From: Quadrisphaera setariae | Lineage (GTDB): Bacteria; Actinomycetota; Actinomycetes; Actinomycetales; Quadrisphaeraceae | Assembly: GCF_008041935.1 (NCBI RefSeq) | Contig: NZ_VKAC01000003.1 | Location: 337,062 to 401,061 of the forward strand | DNA length: 64,000 nt | Direction of reading: 5' to 3' | Program-made: the position numbers and the translations under genes | The notes under the pieces: generated by a model | What the model saw: only the letters and a program-made list of their open reading frames with translations | Told to the model about the DNA's origin: nothing | Database searches by the model: none | Part shown: positions 45,780 to 53,203 of the stretch, in pieces | Position numbering within the stretch: position 1 is the first letter of the stretch | Layout: every line of letters begins with the position of its first letter

Positions 45780-45929
45780 TCAGCTCGGCGACGGCGGCAC
45801 CTCGTCCTCCGGCGGCAGGTCCTCCAGGGCGGCGACCTCCTCGGGCAGGGGCAGGCCCTCCCCGCTGAGGTGGCCGGGCCCGTCGGCCCAGGGTGCGTCC
45901 TCGTCCGGCAGGTCCGGCGGCTGGCTCAT
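45780..45929 (-). CDS. Small acidic proline-rich protein, 49 aa
   Basis: MSQPPDLPDEDAPWADGPG followed by LPLPEEVAALEDLPPEDE: a short, disordered, strongly acidic peptide with no family match. The ATG has TACGAC 6 nt upstream, close to the leaderless pattern. It lies directly upstream of arfB on the same strand, and its stop overlaps the possible CTG start of arfB, which suggests coupling. Confidence 0.5.
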   Translation of the reverse strand: MSQPPDLPDEDAPWADGPGHLSGEGLPLPEEVAALEDLPPEDEVPPSPS

Positions 45930-45974
45930 GAGGCAGTCGTACCCCCTGCGGCGCGCGACCGCTACACCGCGCGC

Positions 45975-45980
45975 GAGGCT
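45975..45980 (+). promoter_or_regulatory. -10 hexamer of the NYN gene (leaderless)
   Basis: GAGGCT, then GCTGGG, then GTG 45987. Confidence 0.4.
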
Positions 45981-45986
45981 GCTGGG

Positions 45987-46421
45987 GTGGCAGAGGACGA
46001 CGACGACCGTGTCGACCTGGTGGTGGACGCGGCCAACGCGGTCGGCTCCCGCCCCGACGGGTGGTGGCGCGACCGCCCGGGAGCCGCCCGCCGCCTGCTC
46101 GGGCAGCTGTCGCACCTGGCCGCCCGGACCTCGGCCACGGGACCGGACGGTCGCGCGCTGGCGCTGGGGGAGGTGCACGCCGTGCTCGAGGGCGCGGCGC
46201 GCAGCGCCTCCCCCGGGGGGCTGCGCGACGCGGTGCACGTCCACCTGGCCGAGGCGGACGGGGACTCCTCCGTCGCGGAGCTCACCGAGCTCCTGACCGC
46301 GAGAGGCCGGGCGGTGCTCGTGGTGACCGCCGACCGGGGCCTGCGGGCCCGGCTCCCGCCGACCGCGGTGTGCGCCGGCCCGGGGTGGCTGCGGGACCTG
46401 CTCGACGAGCTCGAGGAGTAG
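45987..46421 (+). CDS. PIN/NYN-domain-like protein
   Basis: A 144-residue protein resembling PIN/NYN nucleases: VDLVVDAANAVGSRPDGWW provides the first acidic residue and Asn, and AVLVVTADRGLRARLP the later Asp-Arg-Gly motif of the fold. It probably cleaves RNA, but catalytic residues in the middle are not certain. GTG 45987 follows GAGGCT by 6 nt. It converges on the gene at 46533 with the structured element between. Confidence 0.65.
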   Translation: MAEDDDDRVDLVVDAANAVGSRPDGWWRDRPGAARRLLGQLSHLAARTSATGPDGRALALGEVHAVLEGAARSASPGGLRDAVHVHLAEADGDSSVAELTELLTARGRAVLVVTADRGLRARLPPTAVCAGPGWLRDLLDELEE

Positions 46422-46507
46422 GTGCGTCGGGCCGGGAGCGCCTCTCGGCGCGGGGCCGCTCGAAGCGGCTTCAAGTGGAGCCCGGGGCTACCGCGGCCCG
46501 ACGCACC
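46421..46507. other. 87-nt four-way-junction-like inverted repeat
   Basis: GGTGCGTCGGGCCG (46421-46434) pairs perfectly with CGGCCCGACGCACC (46494-46507). Inside lie three small hairpins: GCGCC-TCTC-GGCGC (46438-46451), GCCGCT-CGA-AGCGGC (46455-46469) and AGCC-CGG-GGCT (46479-46489). It lies between convergent genes, so it may be an elaborate terminator or a small structured RNA. The first arm begins on the last base of the NYN stop codon. Confidence 0.45.
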
Positions 46508-46532
46508 CCCAGGCTAACCCCGCGCGGGCCCC

Positions 46533-47243
46533 TCAGTCGCGCGATGGGGGAGAACTGGACGGAGGCGCGCCGCCTCCTGGCGAGCGGGACGAGTCCGAGG
46601 AGGCCTCGAAGCGCTCCAGGCGCACCTGCCGCGCAGCGGCCTCGAGCTGCTCCGCGGTGCGGACCAGGCGCACGGCGGACTCCGTGGGACCCCCTGGCCG
46701 CTCCGCCGTGGCCCGACCCGTCACGGGAGGGAGGCCCTGCGCGGCGCGAGCCGCGCGTCCGGCGGCCACGACGCGCGCGAAGGCGGCAGCCCGCTCGAAG
46801 GTGGTGGGAACGTCACCCCGAGCCAGGCCGCGCAGCACCGCGTCGACGGAGCGGCGGACCTCGTCGGGGCCGGGTGGGTCCCCGACGCCCGCCACCACCT
46901 CCATCACGGGGACGCTGCGGCGCCCCTCCTCGAACTCGCGGGCGGCACCCACCGGGTCTGCGTGCACCCACTGGCGCAGCGCGAACAGGCGCCACAGGGC
47001 TCCGGCGAGGCTGTCGGCGGGCGCGTCGGCCCACAGGGTGGACAGCACCTCCAGGCCGTGCTCGTCGGCCAGGCCCACGAGGCGGGCGGCCACCTCCTCG
47101 TCGTCGGAGCCGCGGGCGCCGTCCACGATGAGGCGCGCCGTGGTCTGGGCGGCCTCCTCGCGCAGCGCCGGGTCGCCGCCGCCCCGCACCGCGTCGATCG
47201 CTGCGGGTCCCAGGAAGGCAGGTCTGCGGGGGTGGTCGACCAC
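46533..47243 (-). CDS. Hypothetical protein, 236 aa
   Basis: A mostly helical cytoplasmic protein (LREEAAQTTARLIVDGARGS, ALWRLFALRQWVHADPVGAA, FERAAAFARVVAAGRAARAA) with a disordered Ser/Pro-rich tail. I believe similar proteins occur in other actinobacteria but cannot name the family. GTG 47243 is chosen because TCTAAT, the best -10 in the window, ends 6 nt before it; longer in-frame starts read through the promoter. Confidence 0.65.
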   Translation of the reverse strand: MVDHPRRPAFLGPAAIDAVRGGGDPALREEAAQTTARLIVDGARGSDDEEVAARLVGLADEHGLEVLSTLWADAPADSLAGALWRLFALRQWVHADPVGAAREFEEGRRSVPVMEVVAGVGDPPGPDEVRRSVDAVLRGLARGDVPTTFERAAAFARVVAAGRAARAAQGLPPVTGRATAERPGGPTESAVRLVRTAEQLEAAARQVRLERFEASSDSSRSPGGGAPPSSSPPSRD

Positions 47244-47249
47244 GTCCCC

Positions 47250-47255
47250 ATTAGA
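47250..47255 (-). promoter_or_regulatory. -10 hexamer of the gene at 47243 (leaderless)
   Basis: TCTAAT on the minus strand (5 of 6 bases of consensus), then GGGGAC, then GTG 47243. Confidence 0.6.
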
Positions 47256-47494
47256 ACGCCGCGACGGCGACCGCGCCGAACCCGGCGGCCCTGGTCGGGG
47301 CGCTGGCCGCCGAGCGCGAGGGTCGACACGCCGGAGCCGAGGGCCGGGATCTCCTGGTGCCGCCCCGCCGCGTGGTGCATCATGACCGACGAGCATGGCG
47401 CCGCACGGTCCACCCGCGCAGTTCGCACCACCGCTCGTCCCGTCGCAGGTCGTTGGGGAAGACGTACCAGGCGCCGAGGTCGGAGGAGGTCGAG

Positions 47495-47998
47495 ATGTCC
47501 GGTGGGATCACCCGTGGCGTGCTGTTCGTGCACTCCGTGCCACGTGCGGTCTGCCCGCACGTGGAGTGGGCTGCGGCCAACGTCGTGGGCGTGTCGGTCA
47601 CCATCGACTGGACGGACCAGCCGGTGGCTCCCGGCCTGCTGCGCGGAGAGGTGCCCTGGCACGGGGCACCGGGTACCGGGGCGCGCCTCACCTCAGCCCT
47701 GCGGGGGTGGGCGCACCTGCGCTTCGAGGTCACCGAGGAGCCCAGCGAGGGCGTCGACGGCGGCCGCTGGAGCCACACCCCGGAGCTCGGCATCTTCCAC
47801 GCCGTGACGGACGCCCACGGCAACGTCGTCGTGCCCGAGGACCGGCTGCGCGCCGCTGTCGAGCGCGCCGGGGACGACCTGGAGCTGCTGCGCGAGGGCA
47901 TCGACCTCGCCGTCGGCCGCGCCTGGGACGACGAGCTGGAGCCGTTCCGCTACGCCGGTGACGGCAACCCCGTCCGCTGGCTGCACCGGGTCGGCTGA
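47495..47998 (+). CDS. DUF3145 protein
   Basis: A 167-residue member of an actinobacteria-specific family of unknown function: GITRGVLFVHSVPRAVCPHV followed by EWAAANVVG is the signature opening, and LHRVG the end. GGAGGAGG precedes the ATG, so it uses a conventional leader. Ends in a 25-bp palindromic terminator shared with fabF. It usually sits near fatty-acid or housekeeping loci. Confidence 0.9.
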   Translation: MSGGITRGVLFVHSVPRAVCPHVEWAAANVVGVSVTIDWTDQPVAPGLLRGEVPWHGAPGTGARLTSALRGWAHLRFEVTEEPSEGVDGGRWSHTPELGIFHAVTDAHGNVVVPEDRLRAAVERAGDDLELLREGIDLAVGRAWDDELEPFRYAGDGNPVRWLHRVG

Positions 47999-48009
47999 CG
48001 GACGGCTGA

Positions 48010-48059
48010 CAGACGGCGAGAGCCCCCTCACGAGCTCGTGAGGGGGCTCTCGCCGTCTG
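48010..48059. terminator. 50-nt perfect palindrome between DUF3145 and fabF
   Basis: 48010-48034 is the exact inverse of 48035-48059 (25 bp, no spacer), 11 nt after the DUF3145 stop and 23 nt beyond the fabF stop. A bidirectional terminator. Confidence 0.85.
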
Positions 48060-48082
48060 CGTGGTGCAGCCCGGCGGGCCGG

Positions 48083-49333
48083 TCAGCTGGCGGGGCCGAA
48101 CGCCACGGCCACGTTGTGCCCGCCGAAGCCGAAGGCGTTGTTGAGGGCGATGCCCTCCGGCAGCTCGCGCGGGGTCTTGAGCACCAGGTCGACGTCGGCG
48201 CCCGGGTCGACGTCCTCCACGTTGATCGTGGGGGGCGCGAGGCGGTGGTGCAGCGCGAGGATGGAGAAGATCGACTCCACGGCTCCTGCGGCACCCAGCA
48301 TGTGCCCCGTCATCGACTTGGTGGCGCTGACGGCCACGTGGTCGAGGTCGGCCCCGAGGGCCACGCGCAGCGCCTTGACCTCCGCGAGGTCACCCGCGGG
48401 CGTGGAGGTCGCGTGGGCGTTGATGTGGACCACGTCGGCGGCGCTGACGCCCGAGGTGCGCAGCGCCTCGACGACGGCCCGCGAGGCACCCGCGCCCTCG
48501 GGCTCGGGAGCGGCGATGTGGTACGCGTCGGAGGAGGTCCCGGCGCCGAGGACCTCGGCGTAGATGCGGGCTCCGCGGGCGCGGGCGAACTCCTCGGACT
48601 CCAGCACCATGATCCCGGCGCCGTCACCCATGACGAACCCGTCACGGGTGGTGTCGTAGGGCCGCGAGGCGGTCTCGGGGGAGTCGTTGCGGGTGGACAG
48701 CGCCTGCATCGCGGCGAAGCTCGCCAGCGGCATCGGGTGGATCGCCGCCTCGGTGCCGCCGACCACGGCCACGTCCGCACGACCCGTGCGGATCATGTTG
48801 AGGCCGTACGCGACGGCCTCGCCGCCGGAGGCGCACGCCGACACCGGTGCGTGCGCGCCGGCCGCGGCGCCCAGCGCCAGGCTGACCGCGCCCGCGGCGC
48901 CGTTGGGCATGAGCATCGGCACGGTCATCGGCAGCACGCGGCGCGGGCCGCGCGTGCGCAGGGTGTCGTAGGCGTCGAGCAGGGTGTGCACACCGCCGAT
49001 CCCCGTCGCGACGACCGCGGCCAGGCGCAGCGGGTCGACCTGGGGCGTGCCTGCGTCGGCCCAGGCCTGGCGGGCTGCGGCCACGGCGAACTGGCCCGAG
49101 GGGTCCAGGCGCTTCGCCTCGTGCTTGGGCAGGACGTCGGGGGAGGGGACGTTCGTGCGCGCGGCGAAGGTGACCGGCAGGTGGAACTCCTCCACCCACG
49201 GCTCGTCGATGGTGTGGGCACCGGGGGTGCCGGAGAGCAGGGCGTCCCAGGTCGCCTGCACGGTGTCACCGAGCGGGGTGACGGCGCCGAGGCCGGTGAC
49301 GACCACGCGCGTGCGGGACGGGCTCGAGCTCAC
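48083..49333 (-). CDS. fabF: Beta-ketoacyl-ACP synthase II
   Basis: A 416-residue condensing enzyme for chain elongation in type II fatty-acid synthesis. Catalytic Cys167 in PVSACASGGE, His in INAHATSTPAGD and the second His in ATKSMTGHMLGAAGAV; NNAFGFGGHN near the end. Last gene of the fab operon, 129 bp after acpP. CGGAGGTCCCC lies before the start. The gap contains a GC-rich stem but no sure promoter. Confidence 0.96.
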   Translation of the reverse strand: MSSSPSRTRVVVTGLGAVTPLGDTVQATWDALLSGTPGAHTIDEPWVEEFHLPVTFAARTNVPSPDVLPKHEAKRLDPSGQFAVAAARQAWADAGTPQVDPLRLAAVVATGIGGVHTLLDAYDTLRTRGPRRVLPMTVPMLMPNGAAGAVSLALGAAAGAHAPVSACASGGEAVAYGLNMIRTGRADVAVVGGTEAAIHPMPLASFAAMQALSTRNDSPETASRPYDTTRDGFVMGDGAGIMVLESEEFARARGARIYAEVLGAGTSSDAYHIAAPEPEGAGASRAVVEALRTSGVSAADVVHINAHATSTPAGDLAEVKALRVALGADLDHVAVSATKSMTGHMLGAAGAVESIFSILALHHRLAPPTINVEDVDPGADVDLVLKTPRELPEGIALNNAFGFGGHNVAVAFGPAS

Positions 49334-49462
49334 GGGGACCTCCGAGGTGGGCTGGCGGGTGCCTGGCGTGACGCGGCCGCAGCGGGTCGCGGCAGCGGGT
49401 GGTGCGGGTGGTGCGGCTCCGGGGAGCCCGCGCGCGCGGGCCCCCCGGACGCGGGGCCGGTG

Positions 49463-49711
49463 TCAGCCCTGGGCCTGCTGGATGTAGGTGACGACGTCGC
49501 GCACCGTCTTGAGGTTCTTCGTGTCCTCGTCGGGGATGGTGACGGAGAACTTGTCCTCGGCCTGCACGACGATCGAGGTCATCGACAGGGAGTCGATGTC
49601 GAGGTCGTCGGTGAAGGACTTGTCCATCTCCACGCTCTCGACGGGCAGGCCGGTCTCCTCGTTGACCAGCTCGGCCACGCCGGCCAGGATCTCCTGCTCG
49701 GACTGCGCCAT
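49463..49711 (-). CDS. acpP: Acyl carrier protein
   Basis: An 82-residue ACP, acidic and helical. Ser41 in DLDIDSLSM is the phosphopantetheine site (Asp-Ser-Leu). AAGGAGAG precedes the ATG, fitting the need for high expression. Lies between fabH and fabF in the standard actinobacterial order. Confidence 0.97.
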   Translation of the reverse strand: MAQSEQEILAGVAELVNEETGLPVESVEMDKSFTDDLDIDSLSMTSIVVQAEDKFSVTIPDEDTKNLKTVRDVVTYIQQAQG

Positions 49712-49793
49712 GGGTGTTCTCTCCTTCGTCGGCCCGGCGTCGCCGGGTCTTGGTGGGACCTGTGGTCTGGTGGTTCTGGACGCCCGCGGCGGG

Positions 49794-50816
49794 TCAGGGC
49801 AGCACGACGACCTGCGAGGCGTACGACAGCCCCGCGCCGTAGCCGATGAGCAGCGCCAGCCCGCCCGAGGGCGCCTGGCCCTCGGCGAGCATCCGGTGCA
49901 TCGCCAGCGGCACGGAGGCCGCCGAGGTGTTGCCCATCTGCGCGATGTCGCGGGCCACCGGCACGCTCTCGGGCAGGCCGAGCTGCTTCACCATCGCGTC
50001 GATGATGCGCATGTTCGCCTGGTGGGGCACGAAGGCGGACAGCTCCTCCACGGCGATGCCCGCGGCGTCGATCGCCTTCTGCGCCACCGGGGCCATCTGC
50101 CAGACCGCCCAGCGGAAGACCTGCCGGCCCTCCTGCTCCAGCGCCGGCCAGACGACCTCCTCGCCGGCCTCCTGGGCGGCGCGCAGCTCCAGCCAGGAGC
50201 GCTTGTTCTTGATGGTCTCCCACTGGCCGCCGTCGCTGCCCCACACGGTGGGGCCGATGCCGGGGGCGTCGGAGGGACCGACGACGACGGCGCCCGCGCC
50301 GTCGGCGAACAGGAACGCGGTGGACCTGTCGGTGAGGTCGGTGAAGTCGGTGAGCTTCTCCGCGCCGACCACCAGCACGTGGCGGGCGGTACCGCCGCGG
50401 ACCAGGTCGCTGGCCTGGGCGAGCGCGTGGCAGAAGCCGGCACACCCGGCGGAGACGTCCCACGCGGCGGCCGGGGTGGCGCCCAGGCGGTGCGTGAGGA
50501 TCGCCGCGGCGGCGGGGGTCTGGTACGGGTGGCTGACCGTGGCGACGATCACCGCGTCGATGTCGCTGGCCGCCAGGCCAGCCTTCTCGATCGCCTCGGT
50601 CGCAGCGGCCTGCGCCATGTCGACCACGGAGGTGTCCGCGTCCGCCCAGCGGCGCTCCTCGATGCCGGTGCGCTGCCGGATCCACTCGTCGGTGGACTCG
50701 ATGTAGGTGCAGATCTCCTCGTTGGTCACCACGCGCTGCGGGCGGAACGCGCCCACGGACATGATCCGGGCGTGACCGGGGCCGGTCGAGGAGACCAGCG
50801 AGGACGTGCTGCTCAT
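49794..50816 (-). CDS. fabH: Beta-ketoacyl-ACP synthase III
   Basis: A 340-residue initiating condensing enzyme. Catalytic triad visible: Cys125 in DVSAGCAGFCHA, His in FVPHQANMRI and Asn in QMGNTSAAS. It primes synthesis with acetyl- or branched acyl-CoA; the latter is common in actinobacteria, but specificity is not readable. Start overlaps the fabD stop by 4 nt. Confidence 0.96.
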   Translation of the reverse strand: MSSTSSLVSSTGPGHARIMSVGAFRPQRVVTNEEICTYIESTDEWIRQRTGIEERRWADADTSVVDMAQAAATEAIEKAGLAASDIDAVIVATVSHPYQTPAAAAILTHRLGATPAAAWDVSAGCAGFCHALAQASDLVRGGTARHVLVVGAEKLTDFTDLTDRSTAFLFADGAGAVVVGPSDAPGIGPTVWGSDGGQWETIKNKRSWLELRAAQEAGEEVVWPALEQEGRQVFRWAVWQMAPVAQKAIDAAGIAVEELSAFVPHQANMRIIDAMVKQLGLPESVPVARDIAQMGNTSAASVPLAMHRMLAEGQAPSGGLALLIGYGAGLSYASQVVVLP

Positions 50817-51772
50817 GCGAGGGCGCTCCGGGAGTCGGCGGTGGCGTGGCGGGCGACGAGGTCTCGGGCCGCGTCGAGGTCTTCGGGGCCCTTCAGCGCC
50901 AGCAGCTCGACGCCGGGCATGGCCCTCTTGGCCAGCCCGGCGAGGGTACCCGCCGGGCTCAGCTCCAGCAGCGCCGTCACCCCGTGCGCGACGAGGGCGT
51001 CACTGCACAGGTCCCAGCGGACGGGGTTGGCCACCTGGGTGACGATGCGCGCCAGCACGTCGCGGCCGTCGCCCACGAGCGCGCCGTCGGCGTTGCTGAG
51101 CAGCGGCAGCACCGGGTCGGCCGTGGGCACGCCGGGGGCGAGAGCGGCCAGCTGCTCGCGCGCCGGCGCCATGTGCTCGGTGTGGAACGCGCCCGCCACC
51201 TGCAGCGGGATGACGCGGGCCCGGGCGGGCGGCGAGGCGGCGAGCGCGGCCAGCTGCTCGGCGGTGCCCGCGGCCACCACCTGGCCCGCGGCGTTGTGGT
51301 TGGCGGCGGTGGCCCCGGCGGCCTCGATCGCCGCGAGCACCTCCTCGGGCTTCCCGCCGACCACGGCGCTCATGCCGGTGGTGGTGGTGGCTGCCGCCGC
51401 GGCCATGGCGCGGCCCCGCTCGCGCACCAGCACGAGGGCCGCCTCCGGGGTCATGGCCCCTGCCAGGGCGGCGGCGGTCAGCTCCCCGACGGAGTGGCCG
51501 GCGAGCACCACGTCGCCGGTGACGCCGTCGGGCCACAGCGCAGCCGCGGCCGCCAGGCCGGCGGCCACGATGAGCGGCTGGGCGACCGCGGTGTCGCGGA
51601 TGGTCTCGGCGTCGGAGGTGGTGCCGTGGGCCAGCAGGTCCGCACTGCCGCCCACGGGACCCACGACGGCGCTGGCCCAGCGGAGGCGGTCGGCCACCCC
51701 CGGGACCTCGAGCCACGGGGCGAGCATGCTGGGGGCCTGCGACCCCTGACCGGGGCACACGAGAGCGAGCAC
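50813..51772 (-). CDS. fabD: Malonyl-CoA:ACP transacylase
   Basis: A 319-residue transacylase that loads malonyl onto ACP. LVCPGQGSQAPSML opens the protein; Ser94 in AGHSVGELTA is the nucleophile, with the active His in GAFHTEHM. GTG 51772 is preferred over an upstream in-frame ATG at 51856 because CAGGCT ends 6 nt before it and VLALVCPGQGSQ is the usual N terminus. First gene of the fab operon, behind the regulator gene and a motif shared with that gene's promoter. Confidence 0.94.
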   Translation of the reverse strand: MLALVCPGQGSQAPSMLAPWLEVPGVADRLRWASAVVGPVGGSADLLAHGTTSDAETIRDTAVAQPLIVAAGLAAAAALWPDGVTGDVVLAGHSVGELTAAALAGAMTPEAALVLVRERGRAMAAAAATTTTGMSAVVGGKPEEVLAAIEAAGATAANHNAAGQVVAAGTAEQLAALAASPPARARVIPLQVAGAFHTEHMAPAREQLAALAPGVPTADPVLPLLSNADGALVGDGRDVLARIVTQVANPVRWDLCSDALVAHGVTALLELSPAGTLAGLAKRAMPGVELLALKGPEDLDAARDLVARHATADSRSALA

Positions 51773-51778
51773 CGCACC

Positions 51779-51784
51779 AGCCTG
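51779..51784 (-). promoter_or_regulatory. -10 hexamer of fabD (leaderless)
   Basis: CAGGCT on the minus strand, then GGTGCG, then GTG 51772. The FasR-type motif lies 56-72 bp further upstream. Confidence 0.45.
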
Positions 51785-51839
51785 CCTGGTGCCGCTGAGG
51801 CGCAGCGGTGCGGGGGGTGACGAAGTCCTGCGCCGGAAC

Positions 51840-51856
51840 TTGTAGGGATCCTCCAA
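51840..51856. promoter_or_regulatory. Candidate FasR site upstream of fabD
   Basis: On the minus strand TTGGAGGATCCCTACAA, an imperfect dyad (6 of 8 pairs). 13 of 17 bases match the site before the regulator's own gene. It lies upstream of the -35 region, as for an activator. Confidence 0.5.
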
Positions 51857-51862
51857 AGCGGG

Positions 51863-53050
51863 TCAGGGCGCCGCCGCGCCGCCGCGGCGGCCGGGCCGCT
51901 CCGCCAGCGCGCCCACGGCCAGCCCCACCTGCAGCACGAACGCCTCGCGGGGCACCGCCGGGTCCCACCCGGTGACCTCCGCGACCCGCCGCAACCGGTA
52001 GCGGACGGTGTTGGGGTGCACGAACAGGGCCCGCGCCGTGCCCTCCAGGGACCGGCCCGAGGCCAGGTGCGCGCGGAGCGTCTCCACCAGCACGGGAGCG
52101 GCTGCCGCCAGCGGTGCGTGCACCCGGTCGGCCAGCGCGCGGCGCGCGCCGGCGTCCCCGGCGAGCACCCGCTCGGGCAGCAGCTCGTCGGCCGCCACCG
52201 GCCGCGGTGCCTCCGGCCAGGCCCGGGCCGCCGTCAGCGCCACCAGCGCGGTGCGCGCCGAGCGTCCAGCCGCTGCCAGGCCCGCCACCACTGGACCCAC
52301 CACGACCGGCCCGGGGCCCAGGCGCGGCGCCAGGGCCTCCGCCGCCCGCAGCGGGCCGTCCTCGCCGGTAGCGCCCAGCACCACCAGCGCCCGTTCGCCG
52401 CGCAGCCCCACCAGCGCGTCGTCGGCCACGGTCCGCGCGGCCCGGCGCAGGTCGGCCACCACCGCGTCCGACGCACCGGCGGGGCGGGTGCCCACGAGCA
52501 CCGCGACCGGCACGTCGTGGGCCCAGCCGAGCGCCGCGACGCGGGTGGCGAGGTCGTCGTCGGCCTCGCCCCGCACGAGGGCGTCCACCACGAGCGCCTC
52601 CAGACGGGCGTCCCACGCCCCGCGGGCCTCCGCCGCCCGCGCGTAGACCTCCGCCGCGGAGAACGCCACCTCCCGCGAGTACCGCAGCACCGCCTCCCGC
52701 AGGTCGGCGCGGTGGGGGCCGTCGGCCAGCGCGGGGACGTGCTCCTCCACCACGTCCACCACCACCCGCAGCAGCTGCAGCGCCTGGTGCAGCGACACGG
52801 CGCGGACCAGCTCGCGCGGGGCGGTGGCGAAGACGTCCGCCGAGACCGGCGGCCGCTCGCCCGCGGCCCGGAACCACGCCACGAACGCCGCGATGCCGCC
52901 CTGGGCCACCAGCCCCACCCAGGAGCGCTCCTGCGGTCCCAGCGCGGCGTACCAGGGCTGGTGCTCCTCCAGGCGCGCGATGGCCGCGGCCGCCAGCGAC
53001 CCGGTGGCGGCCTGCAGGGCGCGCGCCACGTCCTCGGAGGTCGGGGTCAC
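51863..53050 (-). CDS. fasR: PucR/CdaR-type regulator of fatty-acid synthesis (FasR-like)
   Basis: A 395-residue regulator with a long N-terminal all-alpha region (about 1-160), a GGDEF-like CdaR middle domain (about 165-270) and a C-terminal PucR HTH (about 325-385, LASGRSLEGTARALFVHPNT then VRYRLRRVAEVTGWDP). It occupies the position of Streptomyces FasR, directly upstream of fabD, which activates the fab operon. The GTG start follows TACGCT by 6 nt. A motif shared with the fabD promoter lies over its own -35. The name is by position and architecture. Confidence 0.88.
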   Translation of the reverse strand: MTPTSEDVARALQAATGSLAAAAIARLEEHQPWYAALGPQERSWVGLVAQGGIAAFVAWFRAAGERPPVSADVFATAPRELVRAVSLHQALQLLRVVVDVVEEHVPALADGPHRADLREAVLRYSREVAFSAAEVYARAAEARGAWDARLEALVVDALVRGEADDDLATRVAALGWAHDVPVAVLVGTRPAGASDAVVADLRRAARTVADDALVGLRGERALVVLGATGEDGPLRAAEALAPRLGPGPVVVGPVVAGLAAAGRSARTALVALTAARAWPEAPRPVAADELLPERVLAGDAGARRALADRVHAPLAAAAPVLVETLRAHLASGRSLEGTARALFVHPNTVRYRLRRVAEVTGWDPAVPREAFVLQVGLAVGALAERPGRRGGAAAP

Positions 53051-53056
53051 CGCGCC

Positions 53057-53062
53057 AGCGTA
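53057..53062 (-). promoter_or_regulatory. -10 hexamer of fasR (leaderless)
   Basis: TACGCT on the minus strand, then GGCGCG, then GTG 53050. Confidence 0.55.
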
Positions 53063-53074
53063 GGAGCTGCGGCG

Positions 53075-53091
53075 TTGTGGACCTCCTCCAA
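53075..53091. promoter_or_regulatory. Candidate FasR site upstream of fasR
   Basis: On the minus strand TTGGAGGAGGTCCACAA, related to the fabD site (shared TTGGAGGA...C.ACAA). It overlaps the -35 position of the fasR promoter, as expected for autoregulation. Confidence 0.5.
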
Positions 53092-53135
53092 GACGCCTGG
53101 CCGGGTGAGGACCGGGTGGCGACCGCAGACGGACC

Positions 53136-53180
53136 GGGGGCCGGCTCGTACCGCAGCGCGTGCGGTCCGAGCCGGCCCCC
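53136..53180 (-). terminator. Terminator of aceE
   Basis: GGGGGCCGGCTCG (53136-53148) pairs with CGAGCCGGCCCCC (53168-53180), continued inside by ACCGCA/TGCGGT around a 5-nt loop. It starts 24 nt beyond the aceE stop. Confidence 0.8.
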
Positions 53181-53203
53181 GGGAAGGTCGGAGACGGCGA
53201 GCG

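Noticed and set aside
46421..46507. Possible tRNA-Sec, because of CTTCAAG inside a cloverleaf-like fold
   Set aside because: The CTTCAAG does not lie in a paired anticodon arm, there is no T-loop motif (GGTTCRA), and the closing stem is 14 bp rather than 7-8.
49380..49455. GC-rich CGCGCG stem between acpP and fabF as a terminator
   Set aside because: It lies within an otherwise conserved operon, has no clean loop and no T-run. Partial attenuation is possible but not supportable.
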